Notes: generated from the letters alone by a model not told the origin. A DNA stretch of 64,000 nucleotides from Pseudomonas fluorescens (GCF_018614655.1 NZ_JAGGOG010000014.1:186001-250000), one strand, 5' to 3'; shown: positions 25,567 to 33,852, counted from the first letter of the stretch. A program made the numbers and translations.

Positions 25567-25659
25567 TTGTAAATACAAGCGTACTAAGTACCACGACACC
25601 TAAAAACCACCCAACCAGAATAACCGGACCAAAAATAACGCTGACTTTCTAACAATCGA
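25567..25659. promoter_or_regulatory. Candidate operators in the phosphatase-glycosidase divergent gap
   Basis: The roughly 300-bp gap between the two divergent EPS transcripts contains a 14-bp near-palindrome (25566-25579, CTTGTA/TACAAG arms with an AA spacer) and the 13-mer TTCTAACAATCGA at 25647-25659. That 13-mer also lies before the priming gene. Both are good places for a locus-specific regulator, but the binding protein is unknown. Confidence 0.3.
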
Positions 25660-25771
25660 TGCCTGACAAAAAATAACATTTGCGCACTTCGTAACCTTGC
25701 AGGTCATCAAACTAATGGCATTAACAAACCAATGCCCACGTTATTTCCAGCTCGACTTGAGGAAACCCGAC

Positions 25772-26737
25772 ATGAACTCATCACCTTTCAAACGGCTTGC
25801 CGCTTCGACGCTGCTCATGCTCAGTGCCGCCAGTCAGGTTCACGCCAGCGAACTGTTCCCCGCCCTGTCGGCCAACAAGACCATCGGCGTCCAGGTCAAG
25901 ATCCAGAGTTTCACTTCTGCCGATGCCGAGAAGATCAAAGCGTCGGGGTTCGGGTTCGTGCGTTTTGGTATATGGACGAACAGCTTGGGCGGCTCGGCGT
26001 ATCAAAAGCAGATCAGCGATGCCTTCGCCGCCGCCAAATCGGCCGAATTACCGGTACTGATGACCGTTCGCTCAACCAAGGCGCTGACAACCACACCCGG
26101 CAACGCCAGCGAGCTTGCGGCTGCGGGAGAACTGTTCGCCAACTCGGTGTTTGCACTGGAGCAGTCCTACAGTGCGCAACTGGTCGCCATTGAAATATGG
26201 AATGAACCGGACCTGGAAAAGTATTGGCCGACCCGCAACTTCGATACGACCTTTGTTCCGTTCATGAGCGCTGTGTGCCATTCGCTGGGACAAAAAGCGC
26301 AAACGACACCGCTGATCGGCTTTGGCTTCGCGAAAGCGCCGAGCCCGGGAAGCGCGTCCACAGTGGCGCTGAACAAGATTGTCAGTGATTACCCCAAATG
26401 CCTCAGCGCGATTTCCTATCATCCCTATAGCTTGTCCGGTGCCCAGATCAACAATGCCCAAGCGTTCATTCAGCAGAACTTTCACCTACCGGGGGTTATC
26501 AGCGAATGGGGCGCGCCGTCACTCAGCTCCAATGGCGGGACCGAAGGGCAAGCCAGTAAAGTCCACACGTTCATCTCCGATGTCAAAAAGCTGAACATCC
26601 CACTGACCTCCCTTTATGAGTGGAAGAACAGTGATTCGGGCGGCAACGATCGGGAGAAGAATTTCGGCCTGCGGACTTCCGATGGCCAATCGAAACCGGC
26701 AGAAACGGCCGCCAAGGCACTACTAATGCCACAATAG
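25772..26737 (+). CDS. Secreted clan GH-A glycoside hydrolase (PslG-like)
   Basis: 321 residues with a signal peptide cleaved after VHA (about 25). The (beta/alpha)8 barrel shows clan GH-A catalytic positions: WNEPD with the acid/base Glu145, and ISEWGAPS with the nucleophile Glu245. SYHPYS supplies the usual His/Tyr. The overall pattern recalls GH39-like PslG, a periplasmic hydrolase encoded in the Psl EPS locus. ATG 25772 begins a proper signal peptide; the frame is open from 25697. It probably cuts the EPS of this locus, for editing, release or dispersal. The substrate is inferred from context only. Confidence 0.8.
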   Translation: MNSSPFKRLAASTLLMLSAASQVHASELFPALSANKTIGVQVKIQSFTSADAEKIKASGFGFVRFGIWTNSLGGSAYQKQISDAFAAAKSAELPVLMTVRSTKALTTTPGNASELAAAGELFANSVFALEQSYSAQLVAIEIWNEPDLEKYWPTRNFDTTFVPFMSAVCHSLGQKAQTTPLIGFGFAKAPSPGSASTVALNKIVSDYPKCLSAISYHPYSLSGAQINNAQAFIQQNFHLPGVISEWGAPSLSSNGGTEGQASKVHTFISDVKKLNIPLTSLYEWKNSDSGGNDREKNFGLRTSDGQSKPAETAAKALLMPQ

Positions 26738-26982
26738 GATGAATACGACACGCACCTTGGCTGGGCAATAGCTCAGGCGCGAGATCCGGCCATGGGAGCG
26801 TCAACGGTCAGTTGCTTTGAACCTGTGCCCCGGTTTGGCATCGTATTTACCGATACCGCGCCTCGCCATTCAAACAGCCGTTTTGCGGATGTTGCCGCTG
26901 AGGCCATCGATACGCACACACGCCCTTGAGTGGCTGTCAGCGCTCGGGTAATGTCATCAGACCCACAGGACAGAGCACGCCC

Positions 26983-27909
26983 ATGACTTCCAAGCTGGAA
27001 CAACTTAAACAAATCACTACTGTCGTTGCCGATACCGGCGATTTTGAAGCTATCGCTCGCGTCAAGCCGGTGGATGCCACCACCAACCCGTCGCTGCTGC
27101 TCAAGGCGGCGTCGATCCCGGCTTATGCCAAGCTGCTGGACGAGTGCGTTGCCGACTGCAACGGTGATGTCGGCCTGGCCAGCGACCGTTTTGCGGTCGC
27201 GGTCGGGCAAGAAATCCTGAAAGTGGTCCCTGGCCGCATTTCCACTGAAGTAGATGCCCGCCTGTCGTTTGACACCGATGCCGTGCTCAAGCGTGCGCAT
27301 CGCCTGATCGACCTGTACGAAAAGGCCGGTATTGGTCGTGATCGTGTACTGATCAAGATCGCTTCCACCTGGGAAGGCATCCGTGCCGCCGAGACGCTGG
27401 AAAAAGAAGGCATCCAGACCAACCTGACGCTGCTGTTCTCCTTTGCCCAGGCCGTGGCTTGCGCCGAAGCGGGTGTGTTCCTGATTTCGCCGTTCGTGGG
27501 CCGTATCTACGACTGGTACAAAAAGGCCAATGGCAACGACTACGCCGGCGCCGATGATCCGGGCGTGCAGTCGGTGACGCGCATCTACAACTACTACAAG
27601 GCCAATGGCTACAAGACCGTGGTGATGGGTGCGAGCTTCCGCAACCTGAGCCAGATCGAGCAGTTGGCCGGTTGTGACCGCCTGACCATCAGCCCGGACC
27701 TGCTGGAGAAACTGGCGGCCGACAATGGCAAGCTGGAGCGCAAGCTGGCACCAGGCCAGGCAGGCGAAGCTCGCGTCCACATGACTGAAGCGCAGTTCCG
27801 TTGGGAATCCAACGAAGATGCGATGGCCACCGAGAAGCTGGCCGAGGGCATTCGTCAGTTCGCCCGCGACCAGGAAAAACTCGAAGCGCTGTTGACCGCC
27901 AAGCTCTAA
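26983..27909 (+). CDS. tal: Transaldolase
   Basis: Pentose-phosphate pathway enzyme that moves a dihydroxyacetone unit from sedoheptulose-7-phosphate to glyceraldehyde-3-phosphate. The 308-residue protein has the signature [12 protein letters not shown] (31-42) and the Schiff-base lysine in VLIKIASTW (Lys125). IYDWYKK and the TEAQFRWE C-terminal segment are also typical. ATG 26983 follows AGGA; the frame upstream to 26926 is not family-like. It marks the return to core genome after the EPS locus and ends in a strong bidirectional terminator. Confidence 0.96.
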   Translation: MTSKLEQLKQITTVVADTGDFEAIARVKPVDATTNPSLLLKAASIPAYAKLLDECVADCNGDVGLASDRFAVAVGQEILKVVPGRISTEVDARLSFDTDAVLKRAHRLIDLYEKAGIGRDRVLIKIASTWEGIRAAETLEKEGIQTNLTLLFSFAQAVACAEAGVFLISPFVGRIYDWYKKANGNDYAGADDPGVQSVTRIYNYYKANGYKTVVMGASFRNLSQIEQLAGCDRLTISPDLLEKLAADNGKLERKLAPGQAGEARVHMTEAQFRWESNEDAMATEKLAEGIRQFARDQEKLEALLTAKL

Positions 27910-27924
27910 AAACGGGCCACGGCA

Positions 27925-27960
27925 AAAAGGGCGGTACCTTTCACAGGTACCGCCCTTTTT
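27925..27960. terminator. Bidirectional terminator between tal and rssC
   Basis: Stem AAAAGGGCGGTACCT/AGGTACCGCCCTTTT with a short loop, flanked by A and T runs. It can end both converging transcripts. Confidence 0.9.
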
Positions 27961-27995
27961 CATGCCTTGCCCTTTTTACAAAGGCGGCGGGGAAA

Positions 27996-28478
27996 TCAAT
28001 GCCGCTCCAGCGCATTCACCAGGTCGTGGAACGCCTCGCGGTTGGAGTCGTTCAAGCCCATCAGGATCTTGTGGGCTTCCAGCACCTTGACCCGTACCAC
28101 TTCCTCGGATTGATCCTGGGAAGGCAGGTCGCTCAGGCATTCCGGGCACGGGATCGGGCGGTCAACGATGTTGAACACTTGATCGAAGCCCATGGACTGC
28201 AGCAGCCGGGTGATGTCTTCGTGGGTGGTGACGACGGTCGGCAGCAGTCCGACCTTCTGCCGAGACAGAATGGACAACTTGGCCAACAGCCCAAGGGTGG
28301 TGCTATCGATGCTGCGGGTTTCGGTCAGATCAATCACAATCGCCGAGAAGTTCAACGCTGTGAAAATCCGCTCAATCGTCGCATCCAGCGCCGAACACAA
28401 GGTCAGGCGCACTTCACCGACAAACTTCAGGACAAAAGTCCCGTCTTGCTCGGCGAATTGGATTCTTCCGGTACTCAT
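27996..28478 (-). CDS. rssC: STAS-domain anti-sigma factor antagonist (RssC-like)
   Basis: 160-residue cytoplasmic protein. Residues 1-100 form a STAS domain with the phosphorylatable-serine region TRSIDSTTLGLLAKL. A tail with a CPEC cysteine pair follows. In P. aeruginosa the tal-adjacent pair RssC/RssB acts as a partner switch affecting RpoS; I recall this from the literature and the gene order here is the same. The start at ATG 28478 overlaps the rssB stop as TGATG, so the two are coupled. The similar HsbA is the main alternative, but the tal neighbourhood favours RssC. Confidence 0.8.
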   Translation of the reverse strand: MSTGRIQFAEQDGTFVLKFVGEVRLTLCSALDATIERIFTALNFSAIVIDLTETRSIDSTTLGLLAKLSILSRQKVGLLPTVVTTHEDITRLLQSMGFDQVFNIVDRPIPCPECLSDLPSQDQSEEVVRVKVLEAHKILMGLNDSNREAFHDLVNALERH

Positions 28479-29659
28479 CAAAGATTCCTGCTCAACACCA
28501 ATAGGGCGATATCATCCGGCATCTCCCCTAGCGTGGCCAATCCAAAAACCTGCCGCAGGCCATCCAGGCTGCCGCCCGCCGACCTGACCCGTTGGGGTAA
28601 GGCGGCCTCTTTCTCTTTGAGTGTAGGCTCTGGCAAAAGGTCCAGGATACCGTCGGACATCAGCGTCAGGCTGAAGGTCGGCGGCAACTCCAGGATGTGG
28701 TCTTCGTAGGTGGCTTCATTGAACAAGCCCACTGGCAAACCACGCCCTTCCAGATAACGCACACTGTCTGGAGTGTATAAAACCGGCAATGGCAGGTGAC
28801 CGCCAATGCTGTAGGTCAAAAGACCGGTTTCTTCATCAATCACGCCGCCCACCATCGTCACGTGCTTGCCCAGCTTACAGCTGATCAGGCCCCGGTTGAT
28901 GTGGCCCAGCACTTGCGAGGGAGTGAACTCCGGCAAGGTGCCGTTGCGTTTGGATTCGAACAACAGCCGTGTAGTCATGAATTTCAACAACACGGTCACG
29001 AATGCAGAGGATGCGCCATGGCCGGAAACGTCGGCCAGGTAGAACGCGACACGTCGCTCATCAACGCGGAAGTAGTCGACGAAATCACCCGACAGGTACA
29101 GCGACGGGATGATCTGGTGGGCAAACTGGAACTCGTCGATGGTCCAGGGACTGACCGGCAGCATGTTCATCTGCACCTGGCGACCGGCGTTCTGGTCTTC
29201 CTGGAGCAGGTTCAGGCTGGCTTCGAGTTCACGGTTGGCAGTTTCCAGCTTTTCACGGTAGCGCTGGTTTTCCAGCAGCAGGCGTGCACGATCCAGGGCA
29301 CGACGCACCGAGTGCTCCAGCACCGCCAGGTCTTCCAGAGGCTTGATCAGGTAATCGGCGGCGCCCAGGCGCAAGGCCTCGACCGCGTCGTTCATCACCC
29401 CGGCACCGGACACGACAATCACCGGCGTCTGCGGGGCGATATCGGTCACTTGGCGGATCAGCTCGAGGCCGCCCACCTGAGGCATGCGCAGGTCGCAGAT
29501 AACCAGGTCGGGCTTGTCGCGCTCGAACACCTGGAGACCCTGGAGGCCGTTGCTGGCCTGCAGGACGCTGAAGCCACTGTCTTCCAAATAGGCCGCGAGA
29601 CTCGCGCGCACTACTTCGTCGTCATCGATTATCAGCAGCGTGGCACTGGTTTTTTGCAT
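28478..29659 (-). CDS. rssB: Response regulator with PP2C-like phosphatase output (RssB-like)
   Basis: 393 residues. The receiver domain (1-120) has the acidic pocket IDDDE, phospho-acceptor Asp56 in VICDLRMP, and Lys in YLIKPLED. A helical linker follows, then a SpoIIE/PP2C domain from about 190 with LYLSGDFVDYF, LADVSGHG and LMSDGILD, holding the metal-binding aspartates. It should dephosphorylate the STAS partner RssC in response to phosphorylation by an unlinked kinase. Enteric RssB keeps only a degenerate PP2C; here the metal ligands look intact. It is probably the first gene of a two-gene operon. Confidence 0.85.
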   Translation of the reverse strand: MQKTSATLLIIDDDEVVRASLAAYLEDSGFSVLQASNGLQGLQVFERDKPDLVICDLRMPQVGGLELIRQVTDIAPQTPVIVVSGAGVMNDAVEALRLGAADYLIKPLEDLAVLEHSVRRALDRARLLLENQRYREKLETANRELEASLNLLQEDQNAGRQVQMNMLPVSPWTIDEFQFAHQIIPSLYLSGDFVDYFRVDERRVAFYLADVSGHGASSAFVTVLLKFMTTRLLFESKRNGTLPEFTPSQVLGHINRGLISCKLGKHVTMVGGVIDEETGLLTYSIGGHLPLPVLYTPDSVRYLEGRGLPVGLFNEATYEDHILELPPTFSLTLMSDGILDLLPEPTLKEKEAALPQRVRSAGGSLDGLRQVFGLATLGEMPDDIALLVLSRNL

Positions 29660-29936
29660 GTGGGCAAACGGCGCCAGAATTAGGTTGGCGTAGGCAGCCA
29701 GGCAAAGGCCGGACTCACACTACTGGATTCGCTTTCTAGCCTCTCTGTCCTACAAAGTGCGAGCTTTTTGCCCACGCACAAAAGTAAACCAGAGGTGCCC
29801 TTCTAAGGCGCAGACGGTACTCCCATCCGCCAGGGGTTTCAAGCTCATGCCGATGGTCGCCGGGCGTCTTTACACCGCAAATCACCGGGAGTTATAAGAA
29901 CAGACAAAACCACAACGCAATGTAAGGATGGAACCT

Positions 29937-30236
29937 GTGAGCGAACATGAGCGCGACTACGCTGAAAAACGCGATTTCATCCGTATGCGGGTGGATGCCC
30001 AAGTCTCTCTGATCCACGCCGGGCAGGTGATTGCCGCGGTATGTGTCGATCTTTCGGGCTCGGGCATGCAGGTACAGACACCCAAGCGATTCAAGGTCGC
30101 AGATCGATTAAGTGTCCGCATAGAGTCGGATCACGCTGCACTCAAGGGTCTGAACGCCGAAACCGAAGTGGTGTGGGTGGCCGATCAAGACGATGGCGGG
30201 CAAAAGCTGGGCCTGTCGATCTTGAAGATGAACTGA
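29937..30236 (+). CDS. PilZ-domain protein
   Basis: About 99 residues, nearly all PilZ domain. KRDFIRMRVDA carries the RxxxR-type arginines (about 12-16) and DLSGSGMQV is the (D/N)xSxxG motif, so cyclic-di-GMP binding is likely. I prefer GTG 29937 because AAGGA lies nine bases upstream; an ATG at 29928 overlaps that site. It is divergent from rssB and followed by a strong terminator. A single-domain PilZ protein could act on motility, EPS or the RpoS pathway; the partner is unknown. Confidence 0.88.
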   Translation: MSEHERDYAEKRDFIRMRVDAQVSLIHAGQVIAAVCVDLSGSGMQVQTPKRFKVADRLSVRIESDHAALKGLNAETEVVWVADQDDGGQKLGLSILKMN

Positions 30237-30250
30237 AATCAATGCACACA

Positions 30251-30276
30251 AAAAAGGCGACCAAGGTCGCCTTTTT
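30251..30276. terminator. Bidirectional terminator between PilZ gene and mlaA
   Basis: Perfect stem AAAAAGGCGACC/GGTCGCCTTTTT with a minimal loop. It serves both the PilZ gene and the converging mlaA. Confidence 0.9.
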
Positions 30277-30294
30277 CATTTAAGAGCCTAAGCC

Positions 30295-30984
30295 TTAAAA
30301 ATCATCCACTACCTTGCCATCCTTGACCTTGAACTCGCGGTTCTGCAGGTAGGCGTTGCGGATGAAGGTGTACTTGTCGCCGCTGATCAGCTTCTCGCTC
30401 GACAGCAAGCTGGCGCGGGTGTCGACGATGTTCAAGCCCATGACGCTGTTGCGTAAGGAAACATCGTCCATGTAGCGGTACGGTTGGGTATAGCTGTCCA
30501 CATACTTGGACGGCGCGTCACGCAAAGTACTTGGGCCCAGCAATGGCAGCATCACGTAAGGACCACTGCCGACACCCCAGTAGCCCAAGGTCTGACCAAA
30601 GTCTTCATCGCTACGATGCAGCCCCATTTTGGTGCCTACATCAACGAAGCCCAACACACCGAATGTGGTGTTTACCAGCAAACGCGCCGTGTCCACGCCA
30701 GCGTTATAAGGCTTGAGCTGCAGGATATTGTTGGCCAGGTTGCCGACATCGCCGATATTGCGGAAGAAGTTGTGGATGCCATCTTCGACAAATTGCGGGG
30801 TGATCCATTCATAGCCTTGAGCCAAAGGCTTGAGCGCGTAGGTATCAACGGTGTCGTTGAAGGTGAAGATCGGACGGTTGACGCTTTCCCATGGATCGTC
30901 TTCCGAAGCCGCCTGGGCAACGAAAGGCACCAGCAGGATACTGGCACACACGGACAACTGAGCGAGGCATTGGCTCCAGCGCAT
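30295..30984 (-). CDS. mlaA: MlaA/VacJ-family outer-membrane phospholipid transport protein
   Basis: 229 residues. MlaA removes phospholipids from the outer leaflet of the outer membrane and passes them to MlaC. Family features are DPWESVNRPIFTFNDTVD, NFFRNIGDVGNLANNILQ, and the DFGQTLGYWGVGSGPYVMLPLLGPS block. The signal peptide ends VAQA, followed by SEDDP, with no cysteine at the usual lipidation site; the only earlier Cys (LSVC, residue 13) is not a good lipobox. The protein may therefore be secreted without lipid, unlike E. coli MlaA. It starts at ATG 30984 behind AAGGAG. Confidence 0.92.
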   Translation of the reverse strand: MRWSQCLAQLSVCASILLVPFVAQAASEDDPWESVNRPIFTFNDTVDTYALKPLAQGYEWITPQFVEDGIHNFFRNIGDVGNLANNILQLKPYNAGVDTARLLVNTTFGVLGFVDVGTKMGLHRSDEDFGQTLGYWGVGSGPYVMLPLLGPSTLRDAPSKYVDSYTQPYRYMDDVSLRNSVMGLNIVDTRASLLSSEKLISGDKYTFIRNAYLQNREFKVKDGKVVDDF

Positions 30985-31182
30985 AGCTTGAACTCCTTGA
31001 ATGGTCTGTCATGGGCGCTATGCCCTGAATGAAGGGTGTCAGTATATGACGGAAGCGCCAGATAAGGCAGTCTCGAGGAAATTTCGTTCCGCTTATATAC
31101 AAAATTCCTACAATCAGAATCAACTGTCATCAGCCTGTCATCGCCCTCCGATAGCGTCACAGCTATTTTCAGGGACGTCGAA

Positions 31183-31794
31183 ATGCCTCACGCCGAGATT
31201 GCTGTCGCCAGTGCCCCGTCTTTGACTGCCGTACTGTTCGGCTTGAGTGGCTGCCTGGTAGATTTTGGTTCCCTGGCCCGCAATAACGCCACGCCCTCCC
31301 CAGATCCCCACGCCACGCCCGGAGCCTTGAAGATCCTGCGCAGCCTGGAAGAACATGGCATTCCCTGTGCCTGGCTGGACGAACTGCCGGGCGCCGTTTC
31401 CACGGCCTTGGCTGCCGGGCTGCCACGCTGGGTCAACGCGACACCTCCCTCCTCCACCCGCTGGCCGGCGCCCCACGCCTGCTGGCAGGCTTTGATGGCG
31501 TTGAACATTGAGCGCCTGGAAGGCTGTGTATTAGTCAGCGGTGAACCGCGCCTGCTGCAATCAGGGCTCAACGCCGGGCTATGGACGATCGGCCTGGCCT
31601 CTTGCGGTTCGCTGTGCGGGCTTTCTCCTGCGCAATGGCAGGCGCTGAGCCAGCAGGAGCGGGAGCGCAAGCGCGCCAAGGCGACCATGGCACTGTATGG
31701 GCTGGGGGTGCATTCGGTGATCGATCACCTGGGCGAACTGGAAACGTGCCTGGCAGACATCAGCCTGCGGCAACTCAAGGGTGAGAAGCCCTGA
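31183..31794 (+). CDS. HAD-superfamily protein with lost nucleophile (phosphonatase-like)
   Basis: 203 residues resembling phosphonoacetaldehyde hydrolase: LVDFGSLAR follows motif I, and GLNAGLWTIGL with CGSLCGL matches the motif IV region. In active enzymes motif I reads LDWAGT, with Asp as nucleophile; here it is FGLSGC, with Gly20 in that place. The acidic motif IV (usually GDT) is SGE (119-121). Catalysis by the usual HAD mechanism is therefore unlikely. P. aeruginosa has a similar gene between mlaA and queF, so the form is conserved. A regulatory or binding role is possible but unknown. Confidence 0.75.
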   Translation: MPHAEIAVASAPSLTAVLFGLSGCLVDFGSLARNNATPSPDPHATPGALKILRSLEEHGIPCAWLDELPGAVSTALAAGLPRWVNATPPSSTRWPAPHACWQALMALNIERLEGCVLVSGEPRLLQSGLNAGLWTIGLASCGSLCGLSPAQWQALSQQERERKRAKATMALYGLGVHSVIDHLGELETCLADISLRQLKGEKP

Positions 31795-31904
31795 TCGAGA
31801 TCATGCACAACAGCCATGAGTGGATTAATCTACAGGTCAGTTCATAGACCTTTATCGGCGTGCCGCGGTCTATGCCAGTGCCTATCGATAAAAGGAAGAA
31901 CGCC

Positions 31905-32171
31905 ATGCCTGCCCGCGAACAGTTGCAAGAACAGGTCAAATTATTGCGCGAGCAATTGGAACAGAATCCGTTGATGCTTCCTGAGAAACGTGAAGAACTG
32001 GAAACATTGATTGCTGAGCTTGAAGTTCAGGAGCCGTTGGAAGGCGCCATCCAGGATCCAAGCATCGCCGACGGCGTGAACCTGGCAGTGGAACGCTTTG
32101 AGCTGGACCACCCAGGCATTGCCGGGACCTTGCGCAACATTGTGCAGACCCTGGGCAATATCGGGATCTGA
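31905..32171 (+). CDS. Small DUF4404-like helical protein
   Basis: 88-residue acidic protein: a coiled-coil-prone N-terminal half (EQLQEQVKLLREQLEQNP) and a C-terminal half with ELDHPGIAGTLRNIVQTLGNIGI. This is the pattern of DUF4404 proteins common in Pseudomonas. ATG 31905 follows AAGGAAG; an in-frame earlier start at 31860 would add residues without similarity. There is no signal peptide. Its function is unknown. It is followed by a terminator. Confidence 0.75.
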   Translation: MPAREQLQEQVKLLREQLEQNPLMLPEKREELETLIAELEVQEPLEGAIQDPSIADGVNLAVERFELDHPGIAGTLRNIVQTLGNIGI

Positions 32172-32175
32172 TAAC

Positions 32176-32205
32176 AAAAGCCCCGCTATCGAGCGGGGCC
32201 TTTTG
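32176..32205. terminator. Bidirectional terminator between DUF4404 gene and queF
   Basis: Stem AAAAG-CCCCGCT/AGCGGGG-CCTTTT with a small loop and flanking A/T runs; it separates two converging genes. Confidence 0.9.
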
Positions 32206-32207
32206 TT

Positions 32208-33038
32208 TTACTGACGGGCCAGACGCAGGTTCTGGAACGCCACCTCTTCCGTGCTGCGATACGGGTTGATATCCAGGCCGCCACGGCGCACATAACGCGC
32301 ATACACCGTCAACTTTTCCGGTTTCAACAAGCGTTGCAGGTCCAGGAAAATCCGCTCCACGCATTGCTCGTGGAAGTCAGAGTGCTGACGGAAGCTCACC
32401 AGATACTCCAGCAAACTGGCATGATCCAGCGCCGAACCACGGTACTCCACCGCCACACTGCCCCAATCAGGCTGACTGGTCACCGGGCAGTTGGATTTAA
32501 GCAGATGACTGTGAACGCTCTCCTCCACCACGCGAGACTCATCACAACGCAGCAGTTCGGGACGCGGATGCTCATAATTGCTGACGCTGATATCCAGATC
32601 ATCAATGCACACGCCCGGCAGCGATACCACGCCTTCGGCTTCAACCTCAGCCAAATGGCGGATTCGCACGCCCACCGGCTTGCCGGCAGCGGCGCTCAGG
32701 TCGGTGCGCAACGTCGCTTCAAGGCTTTGGGTCTCGGCAAACGGCGTCTGGTTCAGCGAGTTGAGATACAGCTTGAAAGATTTGGACTCGATGATGTTCG
32801 GCGAGTCGGCCGGGATGCTGAACTCACCGATGGCCACCACCGGCTTGCCGGACGGCAGCAACCAGGACAATTCGAAGCAGTTCCAGAAATCCACGCCTTT
32901 ATACGGCAGGGTCTCGGCGCTCAGGCCCAGTTCGGCCCACTTGGCCGCGCGCGGTATCGGAAACAGCAACGATGGGGTGTAGGTGCAGATGTATTCACTG
33001 GACTTGCCCAGCGGCGAATGTTCGGCTGCGGGATGCAT
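32208..33038 (-). CDS. queF: 7-cyano-7-deazaguanine (preQ0) reductase QueF
   Basis: 276-residue long-form QueF, which reduces preQ0 to preQ1 with NADPH in queuosine synthesis. The catalytic cysteine is Cys184 in [12 protein letters not shown], preceded by [33 protein letters not shown] is the duplicated T-fold substrate region. [14 protein letters not shown] ends the protein. ATG 33038 follows an AGG at eight bases. It is a stand-alone gene; the other queuosine genes are not in the window. Confidence 0.96.
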   Translation of the reverse strand: MHPAAEHSPLGKSSEYICTYTPSLLFPIPRAAKWAELGLSAETLPYKGVDFWNCFELSWLLPSGKPVVAIGEFSIPADSPNIIESKSFKLYLNSLNQTPFAETQSLEATLRTDLSAAAGKPVGVRIRHLAEVEAEGVVSLPGVCIDDLDISVSNYEHPRPELLRCDESRVVEESVHSHLLKSNCPVTSQPDWGSVAVEYRGSALDHASLLEYLVSFRQHSDFHEQCVERIFLDLQRLLKPEKLTVYARYVRRGGLDINPYRSTEEVAFQNLRLARQ

Positions 33039-33138
33039 GGCGGAAACCTGGCTAAAGAAACCCCGCCAGTCTACCAGCCTTTGTTCCCGCCCTTAAGTTA
33101 TGCCGTCTTGAACTTCAGGTAGTTCCACTTGAACATCC

Positions 33139-33244
33139 CGTAGCAGCTGTCGAGCCTTGGCGAGGCTGCGTAGGCCGCACTGCTGCTCCCAAACCGAGTT
33201 ACTCCCTACGCAGCCTCGCCAAGGCTCGACAGCTGCTACGGGGT
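33139..33244. repeat. Perfect 37-bp inverted repeat (REP/REPIN-like)
   Basis: Arms 33139-33175 and 33208-33244 are exact reverse complements with a 32-base spacer. Each arm also holds an internal short palindrome (AGCCTTGGCGAGGCT). This matches the plan of mobile REP doublets but with a core sequence different from the other REPINs in this window. The right arm touches the cupredoxin stop codon, so the structure could also form at the 3' end of that message. Confidence 0.85.
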
Positions 33245-33774
33245 CAGGGGGCAACGGTCAGCTTGCCCACCATCCCCGCCTGATAGTGCCCGGGGATGTT
33301 GCAGGCAAACTCCAGGGCGCCAGCCTTGCTGAAGGTCCAGATCAGTTCGGCGGTTTTGCCCGGCTCTACCAGTACGCTGTTAGGGTCATCGTGTTTCATC
33401 CCGCCCATATCACCATGCCCCATGGCGCTGTGGTCCATATCGCCCATCTTCATGCCCGTCGGGGTGAGCATCCCACTGGACTGCATCTTGAGCATTTCCT
33501 GCTGATGACTGGCGTGCATCGCCGCGTCACCGAGGTTGAATTCGTGGAGCAACTGACCTTTGTTGATCAGCACAAAACGCACGGTCTCGCCGGCTTTTAC
33601 GTCGAGGGACTTTGGAGAAAAGGAAATGTCCTGCAGCAGCACTTCCACGGTACGCGTGGCTTTGGCGGCAGGTGCGGCCTCACCGAAAGCAAAGGTTTCG
33701 GCCGGAGAAGCCAGCACCGGTACACTCAACACCAGCAGGCAACCTGCCAACAACCAGGGTTTACGCAAAAACAT
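33244..33774 (-). CDS. Periplasmic cupredoxin-like copper protein
   Basis: About 176 residues with a signal peptide (VPVLA). The cupredoxin fold is seen in VEVLLQDISFSPKSLDVKAGETVRFVL. The copper site is formed by HEF (His) and the C-terminal CNIPGHYQAGM (Cys, His, Met). A Met/His-rich loop with MGDMDHSAMGHGDMGGMKH lies between them and would bind extra copper. ATG 33774 follows GGAG at seven bases. It is divergent from copRS, with a cop/cus box between, so it is probably induced by copper through CopR and acts in periplasmic copper tolerance. Confidence 0.9.
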   Translation of the reverse strand: MFLRKPWLLAGCLLVLSVPVLASPAETFAFGEAAPAAKATRTVEVLLQDISFSPKSLDVKAGETVRFVLINKGQLLHEFNLGDAAMHASHQQEMLKMQSSGMLTPTGMKMGDMDHSAMGHGDMGGMKHDDPNSVLVEPGKTAELIWTFSKAGALEFACNIPGHYQAGMVGKLTVAP

Positions 33775-33852
33775 GGTCACTCTCCAAAAGGTTTCGAATC
33801 AGCCTGTGGGAAACTCTAATGATGCGTCGCTGCCAGCCAGCTGACTGTTAGA

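Noticed and set aside
3274..26737. EPS region as a recently inserted genomic island
   Set aside because: No tRNA, integrase, transposase or flanking direct repeats are visible. Only the first 3 kb are clearly AT-rich, so recent transfer is not shown.
26773..27963. 396-codon minus-strand reading frame
   Set aside because: It is the antisense shadow of tal and crosses its terminator. Codon bias and family matches are all on the plus strand.
33139..33244. Inverted repeat as insertion-sequence ends
   Set aside because: Only 32 bases lie between the arms, with no transposase. It fits a REP doublet.
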